Source: Verrucomicrobiota bacterium
Lineage (GTDB): Bacteria; Verrucomicrobiota; Verrucomicrobiia; Limisphaerales; JACRJZ01
Direction of reading: 5' to 3'
Assembly (NCBI GenBank): GCA_016219875.1
Contig: JACRJZ010000036.1
Span: 1 to 49,633, forward strand
DNA length: 49,633 bases
Part shown: in pieces, positions 29,566 through 38,277 of the stretch
Layout: the number at the start of each line of letters is the position of its first letter
Position numbering within the stretch: the stretch's first letter is position 1
The notes under the pieces: generated by a model
The model's input: the letters and a program-made list of their open reading frames with translations, nothing else
Database searches by the model: none
What the model was told of the DNA's origin: nothing
Program-made: the position numbers and the translations under genes

Positions 29566-31770
29566 TCACGGTCTGCGCAGGCGATAGAACGTGCTGCCCG
29601 CCGGCGCCGGTTCGATGAACTGGAAGTTCGGGCCGTAGGTTTCGTACGGCGGGGGAATCAGCGTCCAGGCGTTCGTCGCCGTCAGGTTCGTGGACGAAGT
29701 CAGCTTGAAGGTCGAGAAACCGACCGGCCAGGAGACGACGACGCCGGGAGCCGCTTGCTGAATCGACAACTCAGGCAAATCGCCCCGGGTCAGGAGCGTC
29801 AGGTTGGTCGAGGAGTATCGCGCGTCGAGCCACCAGTCGTTGCCGAGGTCGAGACCGTTCATCACGGCGAAATCCCCGGTGCGGCTGCCAAAGCTCAGCA
29901 AGTCAAAACGGCTGCCCGGCGTGGGCATGAAGCCCTCGGCCAGCGCGACGGTGAGGCTGCTTCCGGCCAGCGGCAGGTTGCCGTCGAAGCACAGCCGCGC
30001 GCAATCGGTGGCGCCGTTGAGCCGCAGGCAGAGGGCGCCGGCGGTTTGCGTGTAGCTGTCACTGAACCGGACGGTGCCGGCGCGCACGTCCACCACGCCG
30101 TGGTTGCGGAAAGGCAGGCCGAAGATGCTCGTGCCCGCGCCCGCGATCTTGCGCACCAGGCCGGTGTTCAGGAACCAAGTCTGTTGGTCTGCAGCTCCCC
30201 AGCCGCGCTGCAGCAGTTCGTCGTTCTGGATCTCGAAAACGCCGCGGTTCACGATCGGGCTGCCCAGCAGATTCAAAGTGCCAGGGCTGGCCCAGCGGAT
30301 CAGGCCCAGGTTCGTCAGCACGCTGGTATGCATTCCTTTCGTGCCCGCCCCGCTCAGCGTCACGACCGCGTTGCTCGCGAACGTGATCGCCGCGCCGGAG
30401 CCGATGACGCCGCTGGTCCAGAGCACTGTGCCGCTGACCACCGCCGTGCCGCGGAGGCTGCTCACGGCCCATTCCAGGTTCTGTGCGTCCACCGCGCCAG
30501 CCAACGTGTATTCGCCGGTGAAGCGAAGGGCGGCGTTGGTCGCGGCGTGAAAGACGCCCGTGCCCGTGCCGCCGCCGCCGATTGCGACCGTGCCGCTCTG
30601 CACCTCGACCGTGCCGGTGTTGTGGAAGGCGACGGTGAAGGAGTTCGTCCCGCTGCCCGCCGTCTTCCGCACGAGGCCGGCGTTGTAGAATTGTCCGTTG
30701 GGCCACCAGTTGATGAAGCTGAGATCGTCCACGATTTCCATGGTCCCGCCCGCCGCGTTGGCGACGGCGCCGGCCAGGAATTTCAGCGGCCCCGTCCCAC
30801 CCCAGCGAACAAGGCCCTGGTTGGTGAGCACGCCAGAGTTGAGTCCCTTCTCGGTCGCCCCGCTCACCTGCAGGACGGCGTTGCTGGCGACGCTCACGGC
30901 GCCGTTGATGGTGCCGGAGGTCCAGGTCACTGTGCCGCGCAGACTGTTCGTGCCCGCCAGGATTGCGCCCGTCCATTCGACCTGATCCGCCTCGGCTGGT
31001 CCGTTCAGGGTGATCGTGCCGCCGGTCCAGCGGTGCAGGCCCGCGCCGGTCAGGCGCAGCCCGCCGGCGTCGGTGTAGCCGCGAGAGCCGAAGTCCACCG
31101 TGGCGTTGGTTTGCGCCTGGAACAAGCCCGTGCCGTTGCCCCCGCCGTTGAACAACACTGTGCCACTCTGGACTTCCATCGTGCCGTGGTTGTGGAACGG
31201 CAGACCGATGGTGTTCGTGCCGGTGCCGGCGGTTTTCCGCACAACGCCGTGGTTGCGGAACCAAGTCGAGGCGTCGCCCCACCACCACAGCAGGCTGGCG
31301 TCGGTCTGGAGGTCCCATGTGCCGTCGCTCACGATCGGGGTGCCCATGAGAGAAAGCGCGCCCGTGCCGGTCCACAGGACCGTGCCCGAGTTGGTGAACG
31401 AGGCGAGATGGAAATCCTTCAGCTCCGATCCGCTCAGGTTCAAGGTGCCGCCACTGGGAATCGTGAGGCTGGCGGTGGAAATCTCGCCGGCCAACCAGTT
31501 CATCGTGCCCAGGACGGTGAGGTTGCCGTTTTGCAGCCCGCCGCCGGTGGTGAGGGTGAGATTGGAAACGGTGATGTTCCCGCCGAGGCTGACGTAGCGG
31601 TTGATGACCGCGCTGTCGTTGGGACCGGGGACGCCCGTCGGCTCCCAGTTGGAGGCCACGGACCAACTGGCCGGCGTGCCTCCTCGCCAAGTGTAGTCAG
31701 TGGCGTGAGCGACGCTGCCGGACAAGGCCAGTAGCGCGAGGACTGTCAGGATTTGTTTGTTGTTGTTCAT
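29566..31770 (-). CDS. Secreted layered beta-solenoid protein with FYR tail
   Basis: The ATG at 31770 (MNNNKQILTVLALLALSGSVAHA) gives a clean signal peptide and 734 residues; the open frame reaches 32175 but would overlap the upstream gene. The mature protein starts YTWRGGTPASWSVASNW and PTGVPGPND, the same entry motif as the gene at 1-920. At least three long modules repeat the pattern GLVRKTAG-GTN-F-LPF-N-GTVEVQSGTV, followed by L-WTSG-I and SNAV--LSGAGTKG. Near the C-terminus GSRFDLLSF ... GLDLGNDWWLDARY resembles the last rung seen in planctomycete and verrucomicrobial autotransporter-associated repeat proteins. The end is the tail IPPPYETYG ... STFYRLRRP. No transmembrane barrel follows, so it is not a classical autotransporter. 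It lies 54 bp upstream of the HYR gene. Confidence 0.82.
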   Translation of the reverse strand: MNNNKQILTVLALLALSGSVAHATDYTWRGGTPASWSVASNWEPTGVPGPNDSAVINRYVSLGGNITVSNLTLTTGGGLQNGNLTVLGTMNWLAGEISTASLTIPSGGTLNLSGSELKDFHLASFTNSGTVLWTGTGALSLMGTPIVSDGTWDLQTDASLLWWWGDASTWFRNHGVVRKTAGTGTNTIGLPFHNHGTMEVQSGTVLFNGGGNGTGLFQAQTNATVDFGSRGYTDAGGLRLTGAGLHRWTGGTITLNGPAEADQVEWTGAILAGTNSLRGTVTWTSGTINGAVSVASNAVLQVSGATEKGLNSGVLTNQGLVRWGGTGPLKFLAGAVANAAGGTMEIVDDLSFINWWPNGQFYNAGLVRKTAGSGTNSFTVAFHNTGTVEVQSGTVAIGGGGTGTGVFHAATNAALRFTGEYTLAGAVDAQNLEWAVSSLRGTAVVSGTVLWTSGVIGSGAAITFASNAVVTLSGAGTKGMHTSVLTNLGLIRWASPGTLNLLGSPIVNRGVFEIQNDELLQRGWGAADQQTWFLNTGLVRKIAGAGTSIFGLPFRNHGVVDVRAGTVRFSDSYTQTAGALCLRLNGATDCARLCFDGNLPLAGSSLTVALAEGFMPTPGSRFDLLSFGSRTGDFAVMNGLDLGNDWWLDARYSSTNLTLLTRGDLPELSIQQAAPGVVVSWPVGFSTFKLTSSTNLTATNAWTLIPPPYETYGPNFQFIEPAPAGSTFYRLRRP

Positions 31771-31961
31771 AGTCTGTTTTGGTTTCGAGTTGAATGGAGA
31801 ATCGGGCCGCCATCCGGTCGGCTCGGTCTGACCGACGGAGAGCTTGGCAAGATCGCAGGGCTGAATCATCAGAAGCATGGTCCGCGGCTGGCGTGGAACG
31901 CGGGTGCAGCAGTGGGGCCTCCGACGGCGGCGGCCCACACGGCGGCGCCATCGCATGGCTG

Positions 31962-34900
31962 TCATTGCACGTTGATCCGATAGAAGCGTTGGCTTCCCCC
32001 GGGCGACGGATCGACCAAGGTGATCCAACGGCCCGTTCCCGCGACGCACGGCAGGATTGGAGTCCAACTGCCGGCCAAGGAAGTTTTGTATTCCAGGCAG
32101 TAGGTCCGGCCGCTGGCCGACAGGAGGGTGAGTGTCAACTGGTCTGCGGTGAACACCGTTTGGCCGATCACACACAGCGGTGGGGCGGACCCGAGAAAAG
32201 CCAAGCCGCTGCCACCTCCGCCGATGACCGATGTGGCGTTGGTCAGCCAGGCAGGAGCATTGATTTGGCCAAAGGAGTTGTCACCCCAAACGACGACCGC
32301 GCCATTGCTTAGCAGGGCGTAGCTGTTCGCGATGCCAGCGCCAATCGCCACGACGTTGCCCAGGCCGGCGGGCACCACTGCCTGACCCAGGTGAGGCCAG
32401 GCGCCGCTGTTCGTGACGCCAGCGCCCCAGGCGACCACGGTTCCGTTGGCTTGGAGCGCAAGGCTGTGGGCTTCGCCGGCCGCGATGGCCACCACATTCG
32501 ACAGACCGCCGGGCACCATGGCCTGGCCAAGATGAGGCCAGACACCGCTGTTCGTGGCGCCGGCACCCCACGCGATCACGGTGGCATCGTTTCTCAAGGC
32601 CAAGGTGTGCCAGCCCCCGGCGGCCACAGCCAGAACGTTGGTCACAAGCGGCAACGGCGTGTTGCACTGGCCGGCGCTGTTATCGCCCCAGACCAAGACT
32701 TGGCCGTCCGACAAGATGGCGGCGTTGTGCAAAGCGCCGGCCGAGAGGGCCACGAGGGGCCGCGGAAAAACCAGGGTCTGGCCCGGGGAGTTCCGGCCCC
32801 AAGCCGTCACGCTGCCATCGGCCCGGAGCGCGAGGCTGTGCATGCCCCCGGCGGCCACTGCGACCACTTTGTCCAAGCCTAGTGGCACGTTGCACTGGCC
32901 CCAGTTGTTCTCGCCCCAGGCAATCACGGTGGCATCGGCTTTCAAACCCAACGCATGGCCGTAGCTGCCGCCCCACACCCCGCTCCCGGAAATGGCCACG
33001 GCGTTGCTCAGGCCCGTGGGAAGCCTGGTTCCGATCGCGTCGCACGCGCCCCATTGCGCCACCGGAACCACCGTGAGCCGGGCCAGAGCGGTGAACGTGC
33101 CGCCGAGAGTGTTCGTGATCCGAACCTGGTAATCTCCCGTGTCGTTGGTTGACAAACCGGTGAGCGCGAGCACGGCGTTGGTCGCGCCAGGAATCAGGAG
33201 GCCGTCGCGCATCCATTCGTAGAAGAACGGCAGCGTGCCATCCACGGCGCAGTAGAGCGTCGCGGTCCCGCCGAGCGAAGCAGTCCGACTGGTGGGTTGC
33301 ACCAGGATGACCGGCACGCTGTCGGTCACCGTCACTTGCGCCGTCCAACTGATCGTGGCGAGCAGCGCGTTGCTCACCACCACGAAGTAGCTGCCGGCAT
33401 CGGCCGACTGGAGATTCGTCAGAACCAGAATCGAGTTGGTGGCGCCGGCGATGTTGGTGCCGTTGCGCTGCCATTGGTAACTCAGCGGCGTGGCTCCCGT
33501 GGCGGGAGCGCTCAAGATGGTTGTCCCGCCCCGAAAGGCGGTGCGGCTGAGTGGCTGGGCCAGGATTTCCGGCAGGTTGCCGCCGCACACGGCCATGCTG
33601 TGCTGCCCGCCCGCGGCGATCAGAGCGACGTTCGTCAATCCTGCCGGGACGACGGACTGGCAGAAATCCGGCGGCGGACCGCTGCACGTGAAGCTGAGAA
33701 AACTGCCCGCGCCCCAAGCCCTCACCGAGCCGTCCCGCTTCAGCGCCAGACTGTGCGTGGCGCCCGCCGCGACCATCGCGACTTGGCCCAAGCCCGCCGG
33801 CACGCTGGCCTGACCGGCAAGGTTGTTGCCCCAGGCCACCACCGCGCCGTCCTTCTGGAGGGCCAAACCATGCGAACCGCCGGCGGAAACCTGGACGACA
33901 TCGGTCAGGCCGGCAGCTCCGCTCACCTGCCCGGCAGAGTCATCGCCCCACGCCACGACCACTCCGTTGGCCGTGAGCGCCAAGCTGAACAAGTTGCCGG
34001 CCGCAATGGCGACCACGTTGCTGAGGAAAGGTGGGACGGCGCATTGGCCGTAAGTGTTGTCACCCCAGGCGGCCACCGTGCCATCGGCCTGCAGCGCTAG
34101 ACTGTGCCGCCCACCACCGGCCACCGCCATCGCGAAACCCAAGCCTGGCGGGACATTGGTCTGGCCCCAGGAGTTGTCGCCCCAGGCCATCACGCTGCCG
34201 TTGGCCAGCAAGGCCAGACTGTGGAAGGAACCCGCGGCCACGCCCACGACAGGGTACGGTGTCCAGGGCACGCTCGTCGGCCCTGTGCGGTCCCAGGCGA
34301 ACACCGTGCCGCCGCTCGCCGCGCTCATCAGCGCCAGACAGTGCGCGTATCCGGCAGCGACGGCCGCCACCGGGAGGCCCACGGGATAGTTGGTCAAGGC
34401 CCCGTTTCCCCACACGAAGAGTTGTTGCACGAGCAGCGTCGCGTTGCTGCTCAGCGTCTGGCCGAACGCGTTGCTGACGACCACCGAGTAAATCCCGGAG
34501 TCAGCGGAAGTGACGTTCGTCAAGACCAGCACGTTGGTGGCGGCCCCAGGAATGGGCAGGCCGCCCAACAACCATTGATAGCTCAACGGAGCCGTGCCCG
34601 TCGCAGTCACACTGAAACTCACGGTGGAACCAGGCCCGGCAGTCTGGCTCGGATTGGGTTGCGTCGTGATGATCGGAGCGGAGCCTTGCGGCACCATCAG
34701 GGTCGCCGGCAAACTGCCCACGGTACTGACCGCGTCAGTCACCAAGGCGCGATAGCTGCTGGCTTGAGTGGGAAGGACGTTCGTCAGCAGGAGAAATGGA
34801 CGGGTAGCCCCGGGCAGGTTGGTTCCGTTCAGTTGCCACTGATAGCTCAAGGGGAACGCGCCGGCAGCGATGACCCGGAACAGCACGGTTGCACCCGCGG

Positions 34901-35969
34901 TCGCGGATTGGTTCAGCGGCTGGCCGCCAATGAAAGGAGGCCCATTGCCGTTGAGCGCCAAGCTGTGATAACCCCCACCCGCCACCGCGGTCATCGGGCC
35001 CAATCCGCCCGGCACGATGGATTGGCCCCAGTCCGGCGGCGGCCCGATGAACTGCCCCGCGCCCCACGCGACCACGCTGCCGTTGGCCAGCAGCGCCAGC
35101 GTGTGCCAAAGGCCGGCGTCGATCGCGACCACGTTCGCCAAACCGGGCGGCAAGTTGGTTTGCCCGAACTGGTTGTCGCCCCAGGCGATCACGGTGCCGT
35201 CATCCTGGAGGGCGACGTTATGATTGGCGCCGGCGGAAATGGCCACGACCGGGCGCAAGCCAGCCGGCACGGCTCCTTGGCCAAAGGTGTTCGTGCCCCA
35301 CGCCACGACCGTGCCGTCGGCCCGCAACGCCAGACTGTGAAAGCCACCGCCGGCCACCGCGACGACGTTGGCCAAGCCGGGCGGCACGTTGGTTTGGCCC
35401 CCGTCGTTGGCGCCCCACGCCACGACCGTGCCGTCGCCTTTCAAGGCCAGACAATGCGAGTCGCCGGCGGCCACTGCGGCCACGTTGACCAAGCCGGCTG
35501 GGACGAGCATCGGGTAGAACGCTGGTGGCAAACCAGCCGGCTCCCAGTAAGCCCCCCAGGTCACCACCGAACCGTCCCGGCGCAACGCAATGCTGTGGTA
35601 AGCGCCCAGGTCCACGGCCATCACGTTGTTCAGACTGGAAGGGAAGTTGTTGGTTTGCGCCCACAGCGTCGGGTTCCACGGCACGACCGTACCGTTGTTC
35701 AGCAAGGCCAGGCTGTGCTGAAAGCCGCCGGCGATCGCGACGGCGTTGTTGAGCGTGGGCGGTATCATCAGTTGCAGGGCGGTGTTGTCGCCCCAGCCAA
35801 GCACGGCGGCCGGTGCGCCGGCTGCTCCGAGCCAGATCGTCAGACAAGTCATCGCGTCGATCCGTGCGAGCCGACATTTTCGGCCACCTTCAGGCCGGTG
35901 GCGCGGCGCGGGCCGGCAGTCGTGGGATCGTTCGTTCTGGAAGGTTAGGTTTTGGGCTGTTGTTTTCAT
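31962..35969 (-). CDS. Secreted RCC1-like protein: three 7-blade propellers separated by Ig-like pairs
   Basis: The ATG at 35969 (MKTTAQN) gives 1335 residues. The N-terminus is unusual: about 40 charged residues precede the hydrophobic segment (MTCLTIWLGAAGAPAAV), so an internal start at that Met (about 35852) is possible and would make a better signal peptide. The body contains 21 RCC1-type units of about 40-50 residues (VVAWGDN-FGQTNVPPGLANVVAVAAG-HSLAL-ADGT), in three blocks of exactly seven. Each of the first two blocks is followed by a pair of Ig-like domains (PLSYQW-LNGTN-PGAT ... YSVVVSNAFG). The end is the common tail, SPGGSQRFYRINVQ. Eukaryotic RCC1 is a nuclear exchange factor; bacterial secreted versions are structural propellers of unknown ligand, and no enzymatic role is implied. 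Confidence 0.85.
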   Translation of the reverse strand: MKTTAQNLTFQNERSHDCRPAPRHRPEGGRKCRLARIDAMTCLTIWLGAAGAPAAVLGWGDNTALQLMIPPTLNNAVAIAGGFQHSLALLNNGTVVPWNPTLWAQTNNFPSSLNNVMAVDLGAYHSIALRRDGSVVTWGAYWEPAGLPPAFYPMLVPAGLVNVAAVAAGDSHCLALKGDGTVVAWGANDGGQTNVPPGLANVVAVAGGGFHSLALRADGTVVAWGTNTFGQGAVPAGLRPVVAISAGANHNVALQDDGTVIAWGDNQFGQTNLPPGLANVVAIDAGLWHTLALLANGSVVAWGAGQFIGPPPDWGQSIVPGGLGPMTAVAGGGYHSLALNGNGPPFIGGQPLNQSATAGATVLFRVIAAGAFPLSYQWQLNGTNLPGATRPFLLLTNVLPTQASSYRALVTDAVSTVGSLPATLMVPQGSAPIITTQPNPSQTAGPGSTVSFSVTATGTAPLSYQWLLGGLPIPGAATNVLVLTNVTSADSGIYSVVVSNAFGQTLSSNATLLVQQLFVWGNGALTNYPVGLPVAAVAAGYAHCLALMSAASGGTVFAWDRTGPTSVPWTPYPVVGVAAGSFHSLALLANGSVMAWGDNSWGQTNVPPGLGFAMAVAGGGRHSLALQADGTVAAWGDNTYGQCAVPPFLSNVVAIAAGNLFSLALTANGVVVAWGDDSAGQVSGAAGLTDVVQVSAGGSHGLALQKDGAVVAWGNNLAGQASVPAGLGQVAMVAAGATHSLALKRDGSVRAWGAGSFLSFTCSGPPPDFCQSVVPAGLTNVALIAAGGQHSMAVCGGNLPEILAQPLSRTAFRGGTTILSAPATGATPLSYQWQRNGTNIAGATNSILVLTNLQSADAGSYFVVVSNALLATISWTAQVTVTDSVPVILVQPTSRTASLGGTATLYCAVDGTLPFFYEWMRDGLLIPGATNAVLALTGLSTNDTGDYQVRITNTLGGTFTALARLTVVPVAQWGACDAIGTRLPTGLSNAVAISGSGVWGGSYGHALGLKADATVIAWGENNWGQCNVPLGLDKVVAVAAGGMHSLALRADGSVTAWGRNSPGQTLVFPRPLVALSAGALHNAAILSDGQVLVWGDNSAGQCNTPLPLVTNVLAVAAGGWHTLALRNDATVIAWGAGATNSGVWPHLGQAMVPGGLSNVVAIAAGEAHSLALQANGTVVAWGAGVTNSGAWPHLGQAVVPAGLGNVVAIGAGIANSYALLSNGAVVVWGDNSFGQINAPAWLTNATSVIGGGGSGLAFLGSAPPLCVIGQTVFTADQLTLTLLSASGRTYCLEYKTSLAGSWTPILPCVAGTGRWITLVDPSPGGSQRFYRINVQ

Positions 35970-36048
35970 GGTTCTGATCGGTTGAGGGTGAGGGAGGAAG
36001 TTTGCGGGTGGACTCGGTTCAGGGTCGTCGCAGACGATCGAAGCCGTT

Positions 36049-36144
36049 TCAGGGTGGCGCCGGGGCGGTCACGGAGCGGTAATCGCCGAGGACCACAGGG
36101 AGATTCGTCTCCGGCGGCTGCGAAGGGTTGTGCCGTGCTTTCAT
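36049..36144 (-). CDS. 31-residue mini-gene resembling a start fused to a tail
   Basis: An ATG at 36144 opens MKARHNPSQPPETNLPVVLG and then DYRSVTAPAPP before a TGA at 36049. The end resembles the FYRAVTP tail of the propeller protein at 17868. It has no hydrophobic segment and no recognised domain. Its position between a large gene and a broken gene matches the other mini-genes, so it may be the residue of an internal deletion rather than a working protein. There is no Shine-Dalgarno sequence. Confidence 0.3.
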   Translation of the reverse strand: MKARHNPSQPPETNLPVVLGDYRSVTAPAPP

Positions 36145-36250
36145 GGGTCGGCTCTGGGTTGAAGGTTGAAGGGAGGATCAAGGCTGCCACGCGGGGGAAC
36201 GGACGACGCCGAAGGGAAGGTTGGCAGAATCGAGTTGGGCGAGATCAGGC

Positions 36251-36777
36251 TCATGGGTTGTCGGTGCTTGGGCCGGCCAGCCATTGTTCGTAGCGGCGCA
36301 TGGGCAGCGACAGCGTGGCCACGTTCAAGATGTTCGGCGGTTTTCTCTTTGCACACATACAGCAGAAAAGCTCTGGGAGTTTCGATCACGGCGCTCACGT
36401 CACTGGCCGGGCGCAATCGAGTGCGCAAGACGCGCGGCCACTCGGCGGGCAAATCCTCGAAGTGGGACTTCCGTTCTTCGCCGTGGCGTGACGACAGGGG
36501 ATGGAAGCTTGGCATTCGGACCGAAGCGCTTTCGGACTTCGAGCAAGTCCGCGGCTGGCGTGTTGATTTCCGCTGGTGGCGCGCCCAATTGCCATGTCGT
36601 TTCCGTGAACTGGCCGGCGGGTTTCACGGTAACCTCGGCGCAGGCGCGGTCGGCGCTGCCAGGGCAGAGCAGCAGCGCAAGGAGGAGGGGAAATTTCAAA
36701 TTGAGAATTGGGAAATGAGAATTGCGCATTGCTCCCGGCGCAGGTGCGCGGAGCGCGGCGGCCTGTTGGGTGTTCAT
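36251..36777 (-). pseudogene. Frameshifted secreted protein gene, family not recognised
   Basis: From an ATG at 36777 the first frame gives MNTQQAAALRAPAPGAMRN, a signal region (FPILNLKFPLLLALLLCPGS) and a mature start EVTVKPAGQFTETTWQLGAP, then shifts near 36490-36540. The second frame carries HGEERKSHFEDLPAEWPRVL and ASDVSAVIETPRAFLLYVCK. A second shift near 36332 is needed to reach NILNVATLSLPMRRYEQWLA and a TGA at 36251. The three pieces have protein-like composition and join end to end, which supports one gene of about 175 residues with two indels. The final SLP-RRYEQWLA style recalls the ends of some verrucomicrobial SurA/peptidyl-prolyl-isomerase-like proteins, but I cannot assign it. 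Sequencing error is an alternative to true decay. Confidence 0.5.
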
Positions 36778-36836
36778 GCGAGTTGTTCGTGGTTGGTCGT
36801 GGCGGTTCTGATTTTGAAACGCGGGGACGAGAACCT

Positions 36837-38123
36837 TCAGGGCCGTTCCAGGATGCGGAAGAAGCGTTCTTCGCCCGCGCGCGGGACGAGCCAGGTGTTC
36901 GTGGCCGCCGGAACAGGATTGGTTTGCACGTTGGCCCAGGCGTTGGTGAGCGACAGGTTCGTCGAGCTTTGGAGAATCTGGCTGGCGCTGGTCTGCACCC
37001 GGCCCGTGGAGGTGAGGCTGAATTGGCCGCCCAGCGGGCGCGCGTCAGTAAACCGGATCACCGGCTGAGGCGCGCTCTGCAGCGTCAGCAGCCAGACGTT
37101 GGTGCGGAAATCCCAGTCGGGGTCGCCCCAGCCGCCGTGCATCACCAAACCGCCGCGCTCGGGGAACCAAGTCAGACCGTAGTCAATCGTCTCCGGCGGC
37201 GTGGCCGGTGGTTCGAGCTTGTGCCAATCGTTGCCGTCCCACGCCCAGGTATTGGTCGGGTAAATGGAGTTCCACGGTTCCAGTTCATTGACATGTTCCC
37301 CGCCGTAGAAGATCACCAGCCCGGACGGTGGATGAAAGGCCAGGTCGAACACCCAGACGCCCGGTAAAGGGAAGGTGACGGGTTGGCGCTGGACCCAGTT
37401 CGTGCCGTTGAAGGTCCAGGTTTCCATGGTGCGCATGGCGACCAGGACCATCTCGCCGCGCGCCGCGTCGAAGGCCAAGCCGCCGCCGGCGGCGCCGGGA
37501 GGCGAGGCGTTGGTGCCGGCGGCCAGAATCCAATTCGTGCCGTCCCAGAACCAGGTTTCCGAAACCTTGTCCACGCCGGGCCAACCGTCGGAACCGACCA
37601 GCACCGTCTTGCGGCGCACCGGATCGTATTGCATCTGCGCGCCGTCTTTGCACTGGATGGGCGTGGTGGCGGCGGTGATGACCGACCAGTTGGTACCGTT
37701 GAATTCCCACACCTTGTTGGTGGCGGTGGTGTAGAGCACTACGACGTCGCGATGGGAGTCGTAGGCCAGTTCGATGTCTTCGCGGCCAGGCAGTGCGGGC
37801 GAGGGCGATGGCAGTTGCGTCCATGACCCATCCGCCGCGCCCGCGTAGATGGCGAAGGTATTCTGCATAATCGAAGTTCGCCCGGCCACGATGAGCCGGT
37901 GGCGCAGGCTGTCGTAAGTCATGTCGTGATGGGCGAACGCCGGGGAACTGGGATGCGTGATCTCGGTCCAGGCGGTGGTTTGGGCGTGCAGAGTCAGGCT
38001 GCCGGCCAAGGCCAGCAGCGCGGCAAGGAGGGGCAATTTCAAATTGAGAATTGAGAATTGGAAATTGCGAATGGCCACCGGCGCGAGGGCGCGGGGCGAG
38101 GTTTGTTGTTTTGTCATCTTCAT
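36837..38123 (-). CDS. Secreted Kelch-like propeller protein
   Basis: The ATG at 38123 (MKMTKQQ; a second ATG lies two codons in) gives 428 residues. The signal segment contains AIRNFQFSILNLKLPLLAAL, then LALAGSLTLHAQ. The mature part has Kelch-type strands, each with a paired Gly or Asp-rich turn and a Trp (MTYDSLRHRLIVAGRTS, LAYDSHRDVVVLYTTAT, VWEFNGTNWSVI, TWFWDGTNWILA, AFHPPSGLVIFYGGEHVNE, NTWAWDGNDWHKL, GLTWFPERGGLVMHGG), consistent with one propeller of six or seven blades. The C-terminal tail is of the common type but ends FFR instead of FYR (ERFFRILERP). It sits 37 bp downstream of the mini-gene at 38161, probably in the same transcript as the S74 gene. Confidence 0.82.
   Translation of the reverse strand: MKMTKQQTSPRALAPVAIRNFQFSILNLKLPLLAALLALAGSLTLHAQTTAWTEITHPSSPAFAHHDMTYDSLRHRLIVAGRTSIMQNTFAIYAGAADGSWTQLPSPSPALPGREDIELAYDSHRDVVVLYTTATNKVWEFNGTNWSVITAATTPIQCKDGAQMQYDPVRRKTVLVGSDGWPGVDKVSETWFWDGTNWILAAGTNASPPGAAGGGLAFDAARGEMVLVAMRTMETWTFNGTNWVQRQPVTFPLPGVWVFDLAFHPPSGLVIFYGGEHVNELEPWNSIYPTNTWAWDGNDWHKLEPPATPPETIDYGLTWFPERGGLVMHGGWGDPDWDFRTNVWLLTLQSAPQPVIRFTDARPLGGQFSLTSTGRVQTSASQILQSSTNLSLTNAWANVQTNPVPAATNTWLVPRAGEERFFRILERP
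38045..38102. repeat. 58-bp exact repeat (copy A) containing ATTNNNA heptamers
   Basis: This segment of the Kelch gene is identical base for base to 40724-40781 in the S74 gene. On the minus strand its second half reads as 7-bp words ATTCGCA, ATTTCCA, ATTCTCA, ATTCTCA, ATT. It encodes the shared TSPRALAPVAIRNFQFSIL segment in front of both signal peptides, although the two proteins are otherwise unrelated. Confidence 0.9.
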
Positions 38124-38127
38124 ACGG

Positions 38128-38160
38128 TTTGTTGTTTGCGATTTGCGAATCGAGAAGGAC
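38128..38160. repeat. Heptamer words between the mini-gene and the Kelch gene
   Basis: GTTTGTT, GTTTGCG, ATTTGCG, AATCGAG run in 7-bp phase through the whole spacer between the stop at 38161 and the ATG at 38123. On the minus strand this is the A/C-rich leader CGCAAATCGCAAACAACAAA just before the start codon. Confidence 0.6.
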
Positions 38161-38277
38161 TCAAGGATTGCGGAGCCGGTAGAACTTGTTGCCCAGCGGC
38201 GACGGCTCGGTGAAGGAGAGGTTCGTCAGACCGTTGGACTGGTAGAGTGGCGGGATTTCCAATTGGACCGTTTTCAT
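38161..38277 (-). CDS. 38-residue mini-gene: MKT start joined to an FYR tail
   Basis: The ATG at 38277 overlaps the TGA of the upstream S74 gene as ATGA, so translation is probably coupled. The product reads MKTVQLEIPPLYQSNGLTN, then LSFTEPSPLGNKFYRLRNP. From the Ile-Pro-Pro onwards it aligns with the last 30 residues of the proteins at 10122 (IPPPYPTNL ... [10 protein letters not shown]) and 29566 (IPPPYETYG ... STFYRLRRP). It thus looks like a large secreted-protein gene reduced to its first codons and its tail, yet it remains open and overlaps its neighbour. It has no signal peptide. Whether it makes a stable peptide is unknown. Confidence 0.55.
   Translation of the reverse strand: MKTVQLEIPPLYQSNGLTNLSFTEPSPLGNKFYRLRNP

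Noticed and set aside
29566..31770. Classical type V autotransporter
   Set aside because: The passenger-like repeats are present, but no C-terminal beta-barrel follows; the protein ends in the FYR tail.
31771..31961. Small gene between the RCC1-like and beta-solenoid genes
   Set aside because: Several short frames exist, but all are Arg/Pro-rich and show no tail, signal or start context.
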